Assembly (NCBI GenBank): GCA_023300545.1
Contig: JALZVT010000074.1
Location: forward strand, 1-41,107
Direction of reading: 5' to 3'
Length of the DNA stretch: 41,107 nucleotides
Origin: Pseudomonadales bacterium
GTDB taxonomy: Bacteria > Pseudomonadota > Gammaproteobacteria > Pseudomonadales > Azotimanducaceae
The notes under the pieces were generated by a model. The model saw only the letters and a list, made by a program, of their open reading frames with translations. It searched no databases and was not told where the DNA came from. Numbering within the stretch: position 1 is the first letter of the stretch; every line of letters starts with the position of its first letter. The translations under genes and the position numbers were made by a program. This document shows, piece by piece, positions 18,401 through 25,317 of the stretch.

Positions 18401-18925
18401 CTGTATATGGACATGCTGGAGCGTGCGGTGCAGGCCATCCGGGACGGCAAGACACCGAACATGGACCAGCCCTTCGAGACGAGCCAGGAAATCAACCTGC
18501 ACCAACCGGCGCTGATCCCGGCAGACTACATGGGCGATGTGCATGTGCGCCTGATTACCTACAAGCGCATCAGTAACGCCACCACCGAAACCCAGCTCGA
18601 CGATCTCCGGGCCGAACTCATTGATCGCTTCGGCAGCTTGCCGGATCCGCTCGAGACCCTGTTCACCGTCACCCAAATCAAGTTGCTTGCTACTCCGCTG
18701 GGCATTGCCCGAATCGACCTTGGCGAGAACGGCGGCAAGGTCGTATTCCAAGCGAGCACCGAAGTCGATCCGCTGGCAATTGTAAAACTGGTGCAAGGCA
18801 GCGCGGGCGCCTGGAAGATGGAGGGCGCGACAACGCTGCGCGCCCGCACCGAACTCACCGAGTTTGGAGATAGGGTAGAATTGTGCATTGGGTTGATTAC
18901 TAAATTGAGCGGCAATGAAGGTTGA
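15455..18925 (+). CDS. mfd: Transcription-repair coupling factor Mfd
   Basis: Mfd removes RNA polymerase stalled at DNA lesions and recruits UvrA. The 1156-residue protein has the full order: UvrB-like N-terminal domains (LPYDAFSPHQDIISERLE near residue 85), the RNAP-interaction domain (GAPVVHIDHGVGRYQGL near 488), and the RecG-like translocase with Walker A CGDVGFGKTEVA, the DEEH box VVDEEHRFGVRQKE, LTATPIPRTL and HQLRGRVGRS. The C-terminal TRCF domain follows (PADYMGDVHVRLITYKRIS). It is divergent from the kor operon across 269 bases. No strong ribosome site precedes the ATG. csiV follows, as in other gammaproteobacteria. Confidence 0.97.
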   Translation: MPDTHQVLTRSSQTQLHPGAGQRLNWNELPTSSISLAAVGAAESHPGLTLLICPSTAAARETARECRVFADESLEVLHFPDWETLPYDAFSPHQDIISERLETMARLPGLTQGLIIVNLGTALQRTSPPGYVSGSSFHLAPGMRLDLETQRRTLVDAGYRSVSAVTERGEFAVRGALLDIYPMGAPEPIRIDLLDDEIDSLRTFDPDTQRSTERLERLDLLPAHEFPVEGDAIKAFRHRWHERFDVDQRKCPVYQDVSQGIMPSGIEYYLPLFFDELGSLFDYLPENTLALHLEPIEESVKTVLDSVAARYENLRHDIERPILSPAELFLSREELLAKLAPFAKVGLNQRHKHEENFGAQALPELTADIRSRTPAQSLTDYLERNTQPVLFVAESAGRRELVDEFLRRADIKTTFIDDWASYRTQLESGKAPRFAMLVAMLTRGVATPSFSLITEADIYGRRATPEERESRQRIDSDQIIRNLNELHIGAPVVHIDHGVGRYQGLTTLTINDTVNEFLQLEYADESKLYVPVASLHLISRYSGSDGKGAPLHRLGSDQWEKARRKAAAKAFDVAAELLNLYALRKSRPAFQFELPEEDYQTFSDQFEFTTTADQAMTIAAVVEDMTSDTPMDRLVCGDVGFGKTEVAMRAAFLAVQNGKQVGVLVPTTLLAQQHGESFRDRFAEWPVRVEVISRLRADGEVKQVLEDTQSGKVDILIGTHKLLSKSLKFANLGLVVVDEEHRFGVRQKERLKALRAEVDLLTLTATPIPRTLNMAIGGIRDLSIIATPPAKRLSIKTFIQEKHNHQIKEALSRELLRGGQVFYVHNEVRTIEQAAAEIGELAPEARVAIGHGQMSKRELETVMNDFQHRRCNVLVCSTIIETGIDIPNANTIIIDRADKFGLAQLHQLRGRVGRSDRQAYAYLLIPHQNAISTDAKKRLEAIEASGDLGIGFTLATHDMEIRGAGEMLGDGQSGQIEEVGFSLYMDMLERAVQAIRDGKTPNMDQPFETSQEINLHQPALIPADYMGDVHVRLITYKRISNATTETQLDDLRAELIDRFGSLPDPLETLFTVTQIKLLATPLGIARIDLGENGGKVVFQASTEVDPLAIVKLVQGSAGAWKMEGATTLRARTELTEFGDRVELCIGLITKLSGNEG

Positions 18926-18962
18926 CCATTCTGACCCTCGTCTTCAGGGCCAAATCGCTACT

Positions 18963-20075
18963 ATGAAGCACACTACCCCTCCAACCTCCCAGGACAGCGC
19001 AGTGCAAAGATTCACAGCAAGCCTCCGGACAGCCACAGTGCTGTTCACCCTCTTTGGTATGAGCCTGGGGTCAGTCAGCGCCGGAGCCGACAGCGCCAAA
19101 GATCTGCACGCCCAGCTCAAAGAACGCTGGTACACCACAGAATTAGTGGTCTTCCGCTATACCAACCCAACCAGTAGCGAATCCCTGCGCTTTGACGGTG
19201 AGCGCGTCACTGCGGCCGAATATTCAAAACGCCTGCTGGATGCAGACTCTGCAGAACCCGCAGAAGAGGCGATCAGTGTTCTCACACTTGGTGACACCCC
19301 CGAAAACATCGCAGCCAAGCAACGCCCGGCACTGGACGTAGAGCCTGGCACAAACATAAAAGATTATGGCAACGGTGAAGATTTGGGCGCTCTTGTTGCC
19401 CACAACATCGCGACCTGGGAAAACCAGTTACGCAGCAATGACGGCGAACCACTCGCTGCCGATCAACTGACCCTCACCGAACAAGCAAAGAAACTCGAAC
19501 GAAGTCGAAACACCGAACTGCTACTGCATACTGGTTGGACACAGGCGGTACCCGATCGCGATAACGGCACTCCGCTCACAGTGACCGCCGGCGAGACCTA
19601 CGTGGATCCTCGCAACGGCGATAGCCGCTCACGGCTCGAAGGCGAGGTAACCGTCACGCTTGGGCGCTATCTGCACGTTCAGCCAACACTGTTTTATACC
19701 CACGAATACACGCCAATTGACGCCGCAGGCGGAAGAGCTGCGGACAACCCCGGGGCTACACTCGGCGCCAATTCACTGCCAACGCCTAGAGCCGAGCCAG
19801 GCTCGCCTGAAGTTAAAGACCTAAGCAGCAGCTCGGCTCTAGACCGCCTGCGCGATCGCGCGGCGCGTAACCTCAACCCAGCCGGCGCACTGCCCCAACA
19901 ACCTGCAACCGATTTCGAACAAGAGCTACCGCCCTATGCTCGACTGGAACAATCGCGTCGCGTTCGCAGCGGTGAACTGCATTACATTGATCATCCGGAG
20001 CTCGGCGTACTGGTAAGGGTCACTCCCGCTGCCGCACCCGCGTTACTGCAGGAACAGTTCACGCTGCTGCAGTAA
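18963..20075 (+). CDS. csiV: CsiV-family peptidoglycan-binding protein
   Basis: CsiV proteins bind peptidoglycan and, in Vibrio cholerae, activate the DdmABC/LdtA-type envelope programme and are needed to tolerate D-amino acids. Here a signal peptide (ATVLFTLFGMSLGSVSA) precedes WYTTELVVFRY. The C-terminal signature is ARLEQSRRVRSGELHYIDHPELG followed by VLVRVTP. The position directly after mfd is the conserved one. The frame is open back to an ATG at 18915 inside mfd; I prefer the ATG at 18963 because it puts the signal peptide nearer the N-terminus, but neither has a clear ribosome site. The 3' end overlaps the convergent phosphorylase gene by 33 bases. Confidence 0.82.
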   Translation: MKHTTPPTSQDSAVQRFTASLRTATVLFTLFGMSLGSVSAGADSAKDLHAQLKERWYTTELVVFRYTNPTSSESLRFDGERVTAAEYSKRLLDADSAEPAEEAISVLTLGDTPENIAAKQRPALDVEPGTNIKDYGNGEDLGALVAHNIATWENQLRSNDGEPLAADQLTLTEQAKKLERSRNTELLLHTGWTQAVPDRDNGTPLTVTAGETYVDPRNGDSRSRLEGEVTVTLGRYLHVQPTLFYTHEYTPIDAAGGRAADNPGATLGANSLPTPRAEPGSPEVKDLSSSSALDRLRDRAARNLNPAGALPQQPATDFEQELPPYARLEQSRRVRSGELHYIDHPELGVLVRVTPAAAPALLQEQFTLLQ

Positions 20076-20813
20076 CCCCTGCAACAGCGCCTGTATTTGA
20101 GCCATACCGTCGCGACCCGCCTGGTGAATGGCGTCGAGCTCGATCACCCCACGACCTGCCGCCGCATTGACCACCAGACTCACACTCACGTAAGGCACGC
20201 CAAGTTCTGCCGCCAGCGCAGCCTCAGGCATCGCGGTCATCCCCACCAATGTCGCGCCGTCTCGTTCATAACGATCAATTTCGGCTGGCGATTCAAAGCG
20301 CGGCCCCTGGGTGGTGCCATAGACTCCGCCAACCGTTATGTTCAGCGAACGCTCACCTGCAACCTTCGCCAGCGTGTCAATAAGACCGGGGTGAAAGGGG
20401 TGGTCAAATTCGATATGGGTCACCTCACCATTGCCTGCGTAGGTGTCCGCTCGGCCCCAGGTATAGTCAATCACCTGACGCGGCAACACGAGGCCACCCA
20501 CCGGAATGCTGGCATCGATGCCACCCACGGTATGCGTCGCCACAATTGCCTCAACCCGGGCATCCGCCAGCAGCCGGAGATTGGCGCGATAGTTGATTTC
20601 AGAGGGCAGCAGATGGTGCTCTGCGCCATGTCGCGCTAAATACAGCACCTCTGAATCGCCGCAATGCACGCCCAGCAAATCCGCAGAAGGTTCGCCGAGC
20701 TCAGAATCGCCAAGACTGGCTGCGCTGACATCAAGGTCTGGGGCGCGCTCGAAGCCCGCCCAACTATTCCAGTCTTTCGGAAACGCAGAACCACCAATTA
20801 GTCCAATACGCAT
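20043..20813 (-). CDS. S-methyl-5'-thioinosine phosphorylase (MTAP family)
   Basis: This purine nucleoside phosphorylase of 256 residues has IGLIGGSAF at the start, ARHGAEHHLLPSEINYRAN near 59, GGVYGTTQGPRFESPAEIDRY near 165, and the nucleoside-binding GMTAMPEAALAAELG near 192. It is close to PA3004 of Pseudomonas aeruginosa, characterised as methylthioinosine phosphorylase, which releases hypoxanthine and 5-methylthioribose-1-phosphate. A preference for MTI over MTA is inferred from that similarity and from the adjacent hypoxanthine phosphoribosyltransferase, whose stop is 3 bases upstream. Its C-terminal 11 codons overlap csiV on the opposite strand. Confidence 0.88.
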   Translation of the reverse strand: MRIGLIGGSAFPKDWNSWAGFERAPDLDVSAASLGDSELGEPSADLLGVHCGDSEVLYLARHGAEHHLLPSEINYRANLRLLADARVEAIVATHTVGGIDASIPVGGLVLPRQVIDYTWGRADTYAGNGEVTHIEFDHPFHPGLIDTLAKVAGERSLNITVGGVYGTTQGPRFESPAEIDRYERDGATLVGMTAMPEAALAAELGVPYVSVSLVVNAAAGRGVIELDAIHQAGRDGMAQIQALLQGLLQQRELFLQ

Positions 20814-20816
20814 AAC

Positions 20817-21410
20817 TTAGGCTCCGTGCACGGCCCGAATTTCTGGCAGGTTGCGCCATTGACCGTCAATGTCCATACCATGACCAAACAAAAACAAATT
20901 CGGCGATTCAAGAGCGATGTAATCTGCGTGACTTGCGCAGTCATCGACCGCTTTACGAACTAACACCGCAGCAAGAACCTGCTTCGCACCCAGCTCCTGC
21001 GCGCGCGTGCGCAGAGCGGCCAAAGTTTCGCCACGATCGAGAACGTCATCGACGTACACGACCGTGCGACCGGTTAGGTCCGCGGTTGGCTCAACATGCC
21101 AGGTCAGCTCGCCGCCAGTGGTTCCATGACCGTAACGCCCAACGTGAACATAGGCGAGCTCGCAGCAGCCCTGAAAGCGCATCATCAGATCGGCCGTGAA
21201 TGGCAAACCACCATGCAGAACGGCAACAAAGATGGGGTTGGCGTTGTGCAAGTCCACATTGAGCCTTACGGCGAGCTGATCAATCGCCTTTTCCACGGTC
21301 GCCTTATCGAAAACCACGTCGGAGGCCGGCAGCGAGGTCAGCCCCGGAGACTTTGGTGAGCTGGCAGAAGATTTAGAAGAATCGAGTAAATTCGAGCTGG
21401 ATGTAGTCAT
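20817..21410 (-). CDS. Hypoxanthine-guanine phosphoribosyltransferase
   Basis: This enzyme salvages hypoxanthine or guanine to IMP or GMP with PRPP. The PRPP loop is VVYVDDVLDRGETLAAL (near residues 115-131). FVAVLHGGLPFTADLM and YGHGTTGGELTWHVEP are the other family landmarks, and LFGHGMDIDGQWRNLPEI closes the protein. It sits 3 bases before the methylthioinosine phosphorylase, whose product hypoxanthine it can use, so the pair forms a purine recycling unit. The N-terminal 30 residues are Ser-rich and low in complexity. The first 38 bases overlap the end of the barrel gene, so the true start could be slightly downstream. Confidence 0.9.
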   Translation of the reverse strand: MTTSSSNLLDSSKSSASSPKSPGLTSLPASDVVFDKATVEKAIDQLAVRLNVDLHNANPIFVAVLHGGLPFTADLMMRFQGCCELAYVHVGRYGHGTTGGELTWHVEPTADLTGRTVVYVDDVLDRGETLAALRTRAQELGAKQVLAAVLVRKAVDDCASHADYIALESPNLFLFGHGMDIDGQWRNLPEIRAVHGA

Positions 21411-23073
21411 CGCGTTGCAGTGAGCCCAGTTTATTATTGTTATCGAGCAGATCGCTCAGGCTTGCGAAGCGTCCGAGTGCTTCACCGCCGCCGAACAAAC
21501 GGCTTTCGAGCTCGAGGCTCCAACGGTCATTGAGGCGCCGACTGGCTTCCAGCAGCACCGCCCTTTCGTGACTCTTAGTGTCCCACACTACGCCCAGCAA
21601 CGCCTGCGAATCATTGAGATCATTCGCCACCAAACGGGCGCCAAGCGCAACATCGCGTTCGAACACCGAATCAAATGCAGCACCGCCACGACTGTCGTAG
21701 TGATACTCAAGTACCGCCCCCAGATCGGCGCTGCCACCAAAGGCGCCGACAAAGGAATGCTCCATTCCCAACACCCCAGCCCAGTAACTCGTAGGTCCGC
21801 CACTTTGCTCATAAGCCTCAAGCTTGAACGCTGTATCCCCGGCATTTGCCTGGGCCGTTAGCGCTGTCCGTTTGACGGTGTCGTAGACCGGCACCAAAAC
21901 CGCCTGCGAACCGCGCAGCTCTGCATCAAACCGGGGCGTACGTCGTGTGCCATTAAAGTGATAGAGGTCGAGTGCCACCCCGCCAAGCAACGTACTCAGC
22001 CGCGCAACACCGTCTATGCGTTGGTCTTCTGCCCCCGACTCGTAGCGCACGGCAGAGCGATCGATGGGCAACGCCAGCGCCAGACGCCCATCAAGCCCCG
22101 CAAACCGTCGCTCACGAAAGCCAGGCAACACAAACAACTCAAGCGTGCCCCAGTCTCGAATGTTGGTGAGCGAGATCAGCGGCTGCCCCAACTTTTCTTC
22201 GCCGTCTGGGTTCTCCACAAGGTCAGTTTGATTCACGATATCAACCAAGTGATTAAACTCGACAACCCCCCAAAACACTTGGCCAATGCCTGCCTGCAAT
22301 TGCCACGCATTCGCCTCGCCAGAAAAAACGTGAGTCCAGCTAAGCTCCCGGACATCGGTATGCGAACGTTGACTGTCATCACTGTCCCAACGGCCAAAAG
22401 CTTTGACCCGCAGCGTGTCCAAGCCGTCGCGAAAGTCGGCGCTGTAGTTAAGATTGACGCTTGCAGACTGCTGAAACTGATCCGCAGTGTTAGCCCCTGC
22501 CGAAGCAAACACTCGATTTTGCACACCAAAATCAAGATCAAATTCGCGCCGATTGCGACTCGAACGGCGCTTCGATTTAGCGGCAGACTGGTCACCGGCG
22601 CTAATGGTGATCGCAAGCGCGCCAGCTCCAGGAATAGTGCTAGAAGCAGAGGCAGTACCAGCAGCAGGAGCGACATCTGTCAGCGGCGCCTGGGGTACAA
22701 CGCGCTTGGCGTCGACCAGTCGCCACCAATCGAGACCGGCGGCGGATGCCTGGGCGCCGAGGCGGGTTTGGGCCTCGCCAGCAACTCTGGGCCCGATAAC
22801 GCGATAGGTCGGCTGCGCGTTAGCCCCAACACCGGCGACAACACGAACCGGTACGCTCACCAGACGAGCAACGCGCGTAGCAAAGCGCTGCGCGTTGAGC
22901 TTTTCCGCAAAGCTGCCAAACACTAGGTTCGCGGGGCCAGTGGTTGCTTCTGTCGCTAGGCGTGTTGTGAGTGTGGGGTCCGCTGCAGAACTGACTTGCG
23001 CCATTAGACTCAACCACACCGCCAGCGCGAGCCGCCACGTAGGGAAACTTGCTCTGTTGCCCTGACCGCACAT
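21373..23073 (-). CDS. Outer-membrane beta-barrel protein with N-terminal SPOR-like domain
   Basis: After a signal peptide (LALAVWLSLMAQVSSA), residues 48-115 resemble a SPOR domain: LVFGSFAEKLNAQRFATRV, then PTYRVIGPRVAGEAQTRLGAQ. SPOR domains bind denuded glycan at division sites. A low-complexity linker and a basic patch (KSKRRSSRNRR) follow. From about residue 185 the chain alternates like a transmembrane barrel and ends LEFTRFF, with a C-terminal Phe as in outer-membrane proteins. GQVFWGVVEFNHLVDIVNQTD and LFVLPGFRERRFAGLDGRL match an unnamed barrel family often near LolA-like/MMPL exporter genes. The start overlaps the preceding stop as TAATG. Function is not known. Confidence 0.7.
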   Translation of the reverse strand: MCGQGNRASFPTWRLALAVWLSLMAQVSSAADPTLTTRLATEATTGPANLVFGSFAEKLNAQRFATRVARLVSVPVRVVAGVGANAQPTYRVIGPRVAGEAQTRLGAQASAAGLDWWRLVDAKRVVPQAPLTDVAPAAGTASASSTIPGAGALAITISAGDQSAAKSKRRSSRNRREFDLDFGVQNRVFASAGANTADQFQQSASVNLNYSADFRDGLDTLRVKAFGRWDSDDSQRSHTDVRELSWTHVFSGEANAWQLQAGIGQVFWGVVEFNHLVDIVNQTDLVENPDGEEKLGQPLISLTNIRDWGTLELFVLPGFRERRFAGLDGRLALALPIDRSAVRYESGAEDQRIDGVARLSTLLGGVALDLYHFNGTRRTPRFDAELRGSQAVLVPVYDTVKRTALTAQANAGDTAFKLEAYEQSGGPTSYWAGVLGMEHSFVGAFGGSADLGAVLEYHYDSRGGAAFDSVFERDVALGARLVANDLNDSQALLGVVWDTKSHERAVLLEASRRLNDRWSLELESRLFGGGEALGRFASLSDLLDNNNKLGSLQRDDYIQLEFTRFF

Positions 23074-24020
23074 TATCTAACGCGGAGCAAACTCGTGGTC
23101 GAGAGATCGCGATCAGCAGTCAGCCCAACGCCAAATTCAAAATCGCGCCAAATCAAATCAGTGCTCTTACCAGTCACCTTATTACTCATTTGCATGAGTC
23201 GCGGCTTCCAGATGCCGTTGGAGAACTGCTCAAATTCAGAGGCTAACAACGTTTTTGTTAGTCGATCGCCGCGATTGTAGTAGTCGACCTTAACCGTTCG
23301 GTAGTGTTCGCTATCAAGCCAGAACACCTGGCGCAGATAACCGGAATACAGAACGGGGCCCGGTTTGCGCTCGACCACATAGCAACGCCCCTCGCCGCAG
23401 GCCTCCTCGCGCAGATACTTATAGCTGTATTTGGCGACTTCCTGAGTCGACAGATCTTCGTAAGAAAACTCGCTGCCCAAAAACGGCCCAGAGCGATTGC
23501 GTGAGGCAATTTTTTTCACCCGTTTGAGTGCCGGAAGATACAGCCATTGATCGTCTTCCCGGGTGAGCTGCCCATGGGACAGCAAGGCGGTGCCGCGAAT
23601 GGCCTTAGGCGTTTGAAAGACCACCATCAGCTTGTCGCCGCCTTCTGGTACTTCCAACTGCTTCAGATCGAGTTCGCGCTCAACCTCGTTGCCCCGCCGG
23701 TTGCGCAACACCATCGTGAGTTGCACGAGCATATCGCCAAAACCAGACTGACGCCGATCAGCCTCGCGAAACACATTCAAGCCGCGGTTGGTGTCCTCAT
23801 CAAGCTGGACACCCACAGGCGTATCGCCAGAGGGTGTGGCAGCCAGGCTGGCGGCTGGCATATCTGCTGCAACCTCTGTCGCAACCTCTGCCGCAGACAG
23901 AACGCTGGCAGGCACAGCCGCCAGCAACAGGGCCAGCAGAACACGCACACACAAACCCTCAGCAACTGGGCGCCGAACGCCAACACAGCCGAATCGGTTT
24001 TTAAATAGTGGGGTATTCAA
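23073..24020 (-). CDS. LolA-like outer-membrane lipoprotein-sorting protein (periplasmic)
   Basis: This 315-residue protein has a signal peptide (VLLALLLAAVPASVLSA). Its LolA/LppX-type fold shows the family pieces LMVVFQTPKAIRGTALLSH, QWLYLPALKRVKKIASRNRSGPFLGSEFSYEDL and the C-terminal DLIWRDFEFG. Proteins of this family (Pfam LolA_like type) carry hydrophobic ligands and are usually encoded beside an MMPL/RND exporter and an outer-membrane barrel. Here only the barrel is adjacent. Translation starts at a TTG at 24020, supported by GGAGG 10 bases upstream. Two LexA boxes lie 35-72 bases upstream of it, shared with divergent lexA. Confidence 0.78.
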   Translation of the reverse strand: MNTPLFKNRFGCVGVRRPVAEGLCVRVLLALLLAAVPASVLSAAEVATEVAADMPAASLAATPSGDTPVGVQLDEDTNRGLNVFREADRRQSGFGDMLVQLTMVLRNRRGNEVERELDLKQLEVPEGGDKLMVVFQTPKAIRGTALLSHGQLTREDDQWLYLPALKRVKKIASRNRSGPFLGSEFSYEDLSTQEVAKYSYKYLREEACGEGRCYVVERKPGPVLYSGYLRQVFWLDSEHYRTVKVDYYNRGDRLTKTLLASEFEQFSNGIWKPRLMQMSNKVTGKSTDLIWRDFEFGVGLTADRDLSTTSLLRVR

Positions 24021-24038
24021 ATCTAAAAGGCCTCCAAC

Positions 24039-24067
24039 TTGTCGAGTGTTAAATTACTGTATATAGT
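24039..24067 (+). promoter_or_regulatory. Candidate lexA promoter
   Basis: TTGTCG (24039-24044) and TATAGT (24062-24067) are 17 bp apart. The -10 lies inside the first LexA box, as expected for autorepression. The leader to the GTG start would be about 165 bases, which is long, so another start site nearer lexA is possible. Confidence 0.45.
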
Positions 24068-24074
24068 TCCAGCT
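24055..24074. promoter_or_regulatory. LexA (SOS) box 1
   Basis: TACTGTATATAGTTCCAGCT matches the CTGT-N8-ACAG rule except that the right half reads CCAG. One of the two Escherichia coli lexA boxes has the same CCAG half-site. It covers the candidate lexA -10. Confidence 0.75.
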
Positions 24075-24092
24075 ATGTATATAGATACAGCA
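24073..24092. promoter_or_regulatory. LexA (SOS) box 2
   Basis: CTATGTATATAGATACAGCA reads ATGT-N8-ACAG, with one mismatch in the left half. It is offset 18 bp from box 1, giving a tandem pair as in front of E. coli lexA. Confidence 0.7.
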
Positions 24093-24150
24093 CTGAACAA
24101 CCGCTTAACGCCTAAACTTCGCCTTTCAAAGTAAACGTCTGGCTGACAAT

Positions 24151-24169
24151 CGCAAGTCCGCGCAAGTCC
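24151..24169. repeat. 9-bp direct repeat in the lexA leader
   Basis: CGCAAGTCC occurs twice with a one-base spacer (24151-24159 and 24161-24169). Its role is unknown and may be chance. Confidence 0.5.
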
Positions 24170-24238
24170 AACATTAGTCACACGCCAGATACGTTCAGAT
24201 GGCGTTGGTAAATTCCGCAAAAACGAGGCCAAAATAAC

Positions 24239-24838
24239 GTGCAAAAGCTTACCACAAGGCAGTCGCAAGTTCTTGATATAATTAGAAAACATATCTCTTC
24301 AACCGGCTATCCACCCACCCGTGCAGATATCGCCGCAGAGCTTGGTTTTAAGTCGGCCAACGCCGCTGAAGAACACCTCAAAGCACTGGCACGCAAAGGC
24401 GCCATTGAAATTATACCCGGCACCAGCCGCGGTATTCGACTGCCTGAAGACTCAGGCCTACCCATTGTCGGTCAAGTCGCCGCGGGTGAGCCCATCCTTG
24501 CCGCTGAGCACGTCGAAGATCACTGCGCGGTACCGCCGGAATTTTTCCAGCCCCGAGCCGACTACCTACTCAGAGTACGCGGTGACAGCATGTCTAAGGT
24601 CGGTATTCTCGACAACGATCTGCTGGCAGTACATCGAACAGAAGACGCCAGTAATGGCCAGATTGTGGTGGCTCGAATAGACGACGAGGTAACGGTTAAA
24701 CGCCTGCAGCGTGGCCGCGCCAAGCACCTGATCAACCTGCTACCCGAAAACGACGACTATGAGCCCATTGTGGTCGACCTGCGTGAACAGCAGTTTTCAA
24801 TCGAAGGCCTAAGCGTGGGCGTACTGCGCCGGCATTAG
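24239..24838 (+). CDS. lexA: SOS-response repressor LexA
   Basis: LexA represses DNA-damage genes until RecA filaments trigger its self-cleavage. The winged-helix N-terminus ([46 protein letters not shown]) and the S24 peptidase domain are complete. The cleavage site is A82-G83 in QVAAGEP, with catalytic serine S117 in RGDSMSKVG and lysine K154 in EVTVKRL. The 199 residues (plus the start Met) match the usual length. It starts at GTG with a weak GAGG 10 bases upstream. No sulA follows, unlike in pseudomonads. The two LexA boxes upstream support autorepression. Confidence 0.97.
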   Translation: MQKLTTRQSQVLDIIRKHISSTGYPPTRADIAAELGFKSANAAEEHLKALARKGAIEIIPGTSRGIRLPEDSGLPIVGQVAAGEPILAAEHVEDHCAVPPEFFQPRADYLLRVRGDSMSKVGILDNDLLAVHRTEDASNGQIVVARIDDEVTVKRLQRGRAKHLINLLPENDDYEPIVVDLREQQFSIEGLSVGVLRRH

Positions 24839-24868
24839 CGGTTGCGCGACGCTACAGGTGTGTAGGGC

Positions 24869-24889
24869 CGCCGCATTAATGCAGCGGCG
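24869..24889. terminator. Hairpin between converging lexA and small hypothetical gene
   Basis: CGCCGC and GCGGCG pair around a nine-base AT-rich loop (ATTAATGCA), 31 bases after the lexA stop. No T-tract is present, so its terminator role is only suggested by position. Confidence 0.35.
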
Positions 24890-24919
24890 TTAATGTAGAG
24901 GCGTTAATGTAGAGGCGTT
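24886..24919. repeat. 14-bp tandem repeat at the 3' end of a small gene
   Basis: GGCGTTAATGTAGA occurs at 24886-24899 and 24900-24913, followed by a partial copy (GGCGTT). The stop codon of the minus-strand gene lies inside the second copy, so slippage could alter its C-terminus. Confidence 0.7.
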
Positions 24920-25305
24920 GTTCGCAGGCGAATCAGGCTGTCTGCCTGATCTTCAATATCCACGGCAGCGGTCTTCTTAATGGGGCCGACTGGCTGCTGG
25001 TTCTGATACGGGTTAGCAGACTGATTAGTAGTAGGCTGGATTTTGCCAGGCTCCATCGCAAACTCAAAAGCGTCGCTTGCTGATTCCACCATCGCCTGAG
25101 CCAATGTTAAGGCCTCAGCACCCAACATGTCCGTCAGCCGCGCATTGAAGCGCAATTGCATCAGAGGCTCTGCCCCATCATGGGCCTGTAACACAATCTC
25201 ACCGGTGTCTTTCTGCACCAGTTCCAATCGCTCCAATCGCTCCCTCTTTTCCAAGCCCACTGCACTCCCCTGTTGTAGCTTCTTCAACCCACAGAGTAAG
25301 CGCAT
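24904..25305 (-). CDS. Small conserved-type hypothetical protein downstream of topA
   Basis: I do not recognise a catalytic motif in these 133 residues. There is no signal peptide or membrane helix. The first half is helical and charged (EKRERLERLELVQKDTGEIVLQ), followed by FNARLTDMLGAEALTLAQAMVESASDAFEFAME and a Pro/Gln/Asn-rich, probably disordered stretch. It begins 12 bases after the topA stop with AAGG upstream and is probably cotranscribed with topA. Small proteins in this position are found in pseudomonads (a DUF6586-like protein is one possibility I cannot confirm). The C-terminus ends within a tandem repeat. Confidence 0.65.
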   Translation of the reverse strand: MRLLCGLKKLQQGSAVGLEKRERLERLELVQKDTGEIVLQAHDGAEPLMQLRFNARLTDMLGAEALTLAQAMVESASDAFEFAMEPGKIQPTTNQSANPYQNQQPVGPIKKTAAVDIEDQADSLIRLRTTPLH

Positions 25306-25317
25306 TTCTTGCCTTTT

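Noticed and set aside
17768-18796. 342-codon minus-strand open frame inside mfd
   Set aside because: It is a shadow of the Mfd helicase domain, with no recognisable domain or ribosome site.
21958-22926. 322-codon plus-strand open frame across the barrel gene
   Set aside because: It is antisense to a signal-peptide-bearing barrel protein and its composition is basic and unpatterned.
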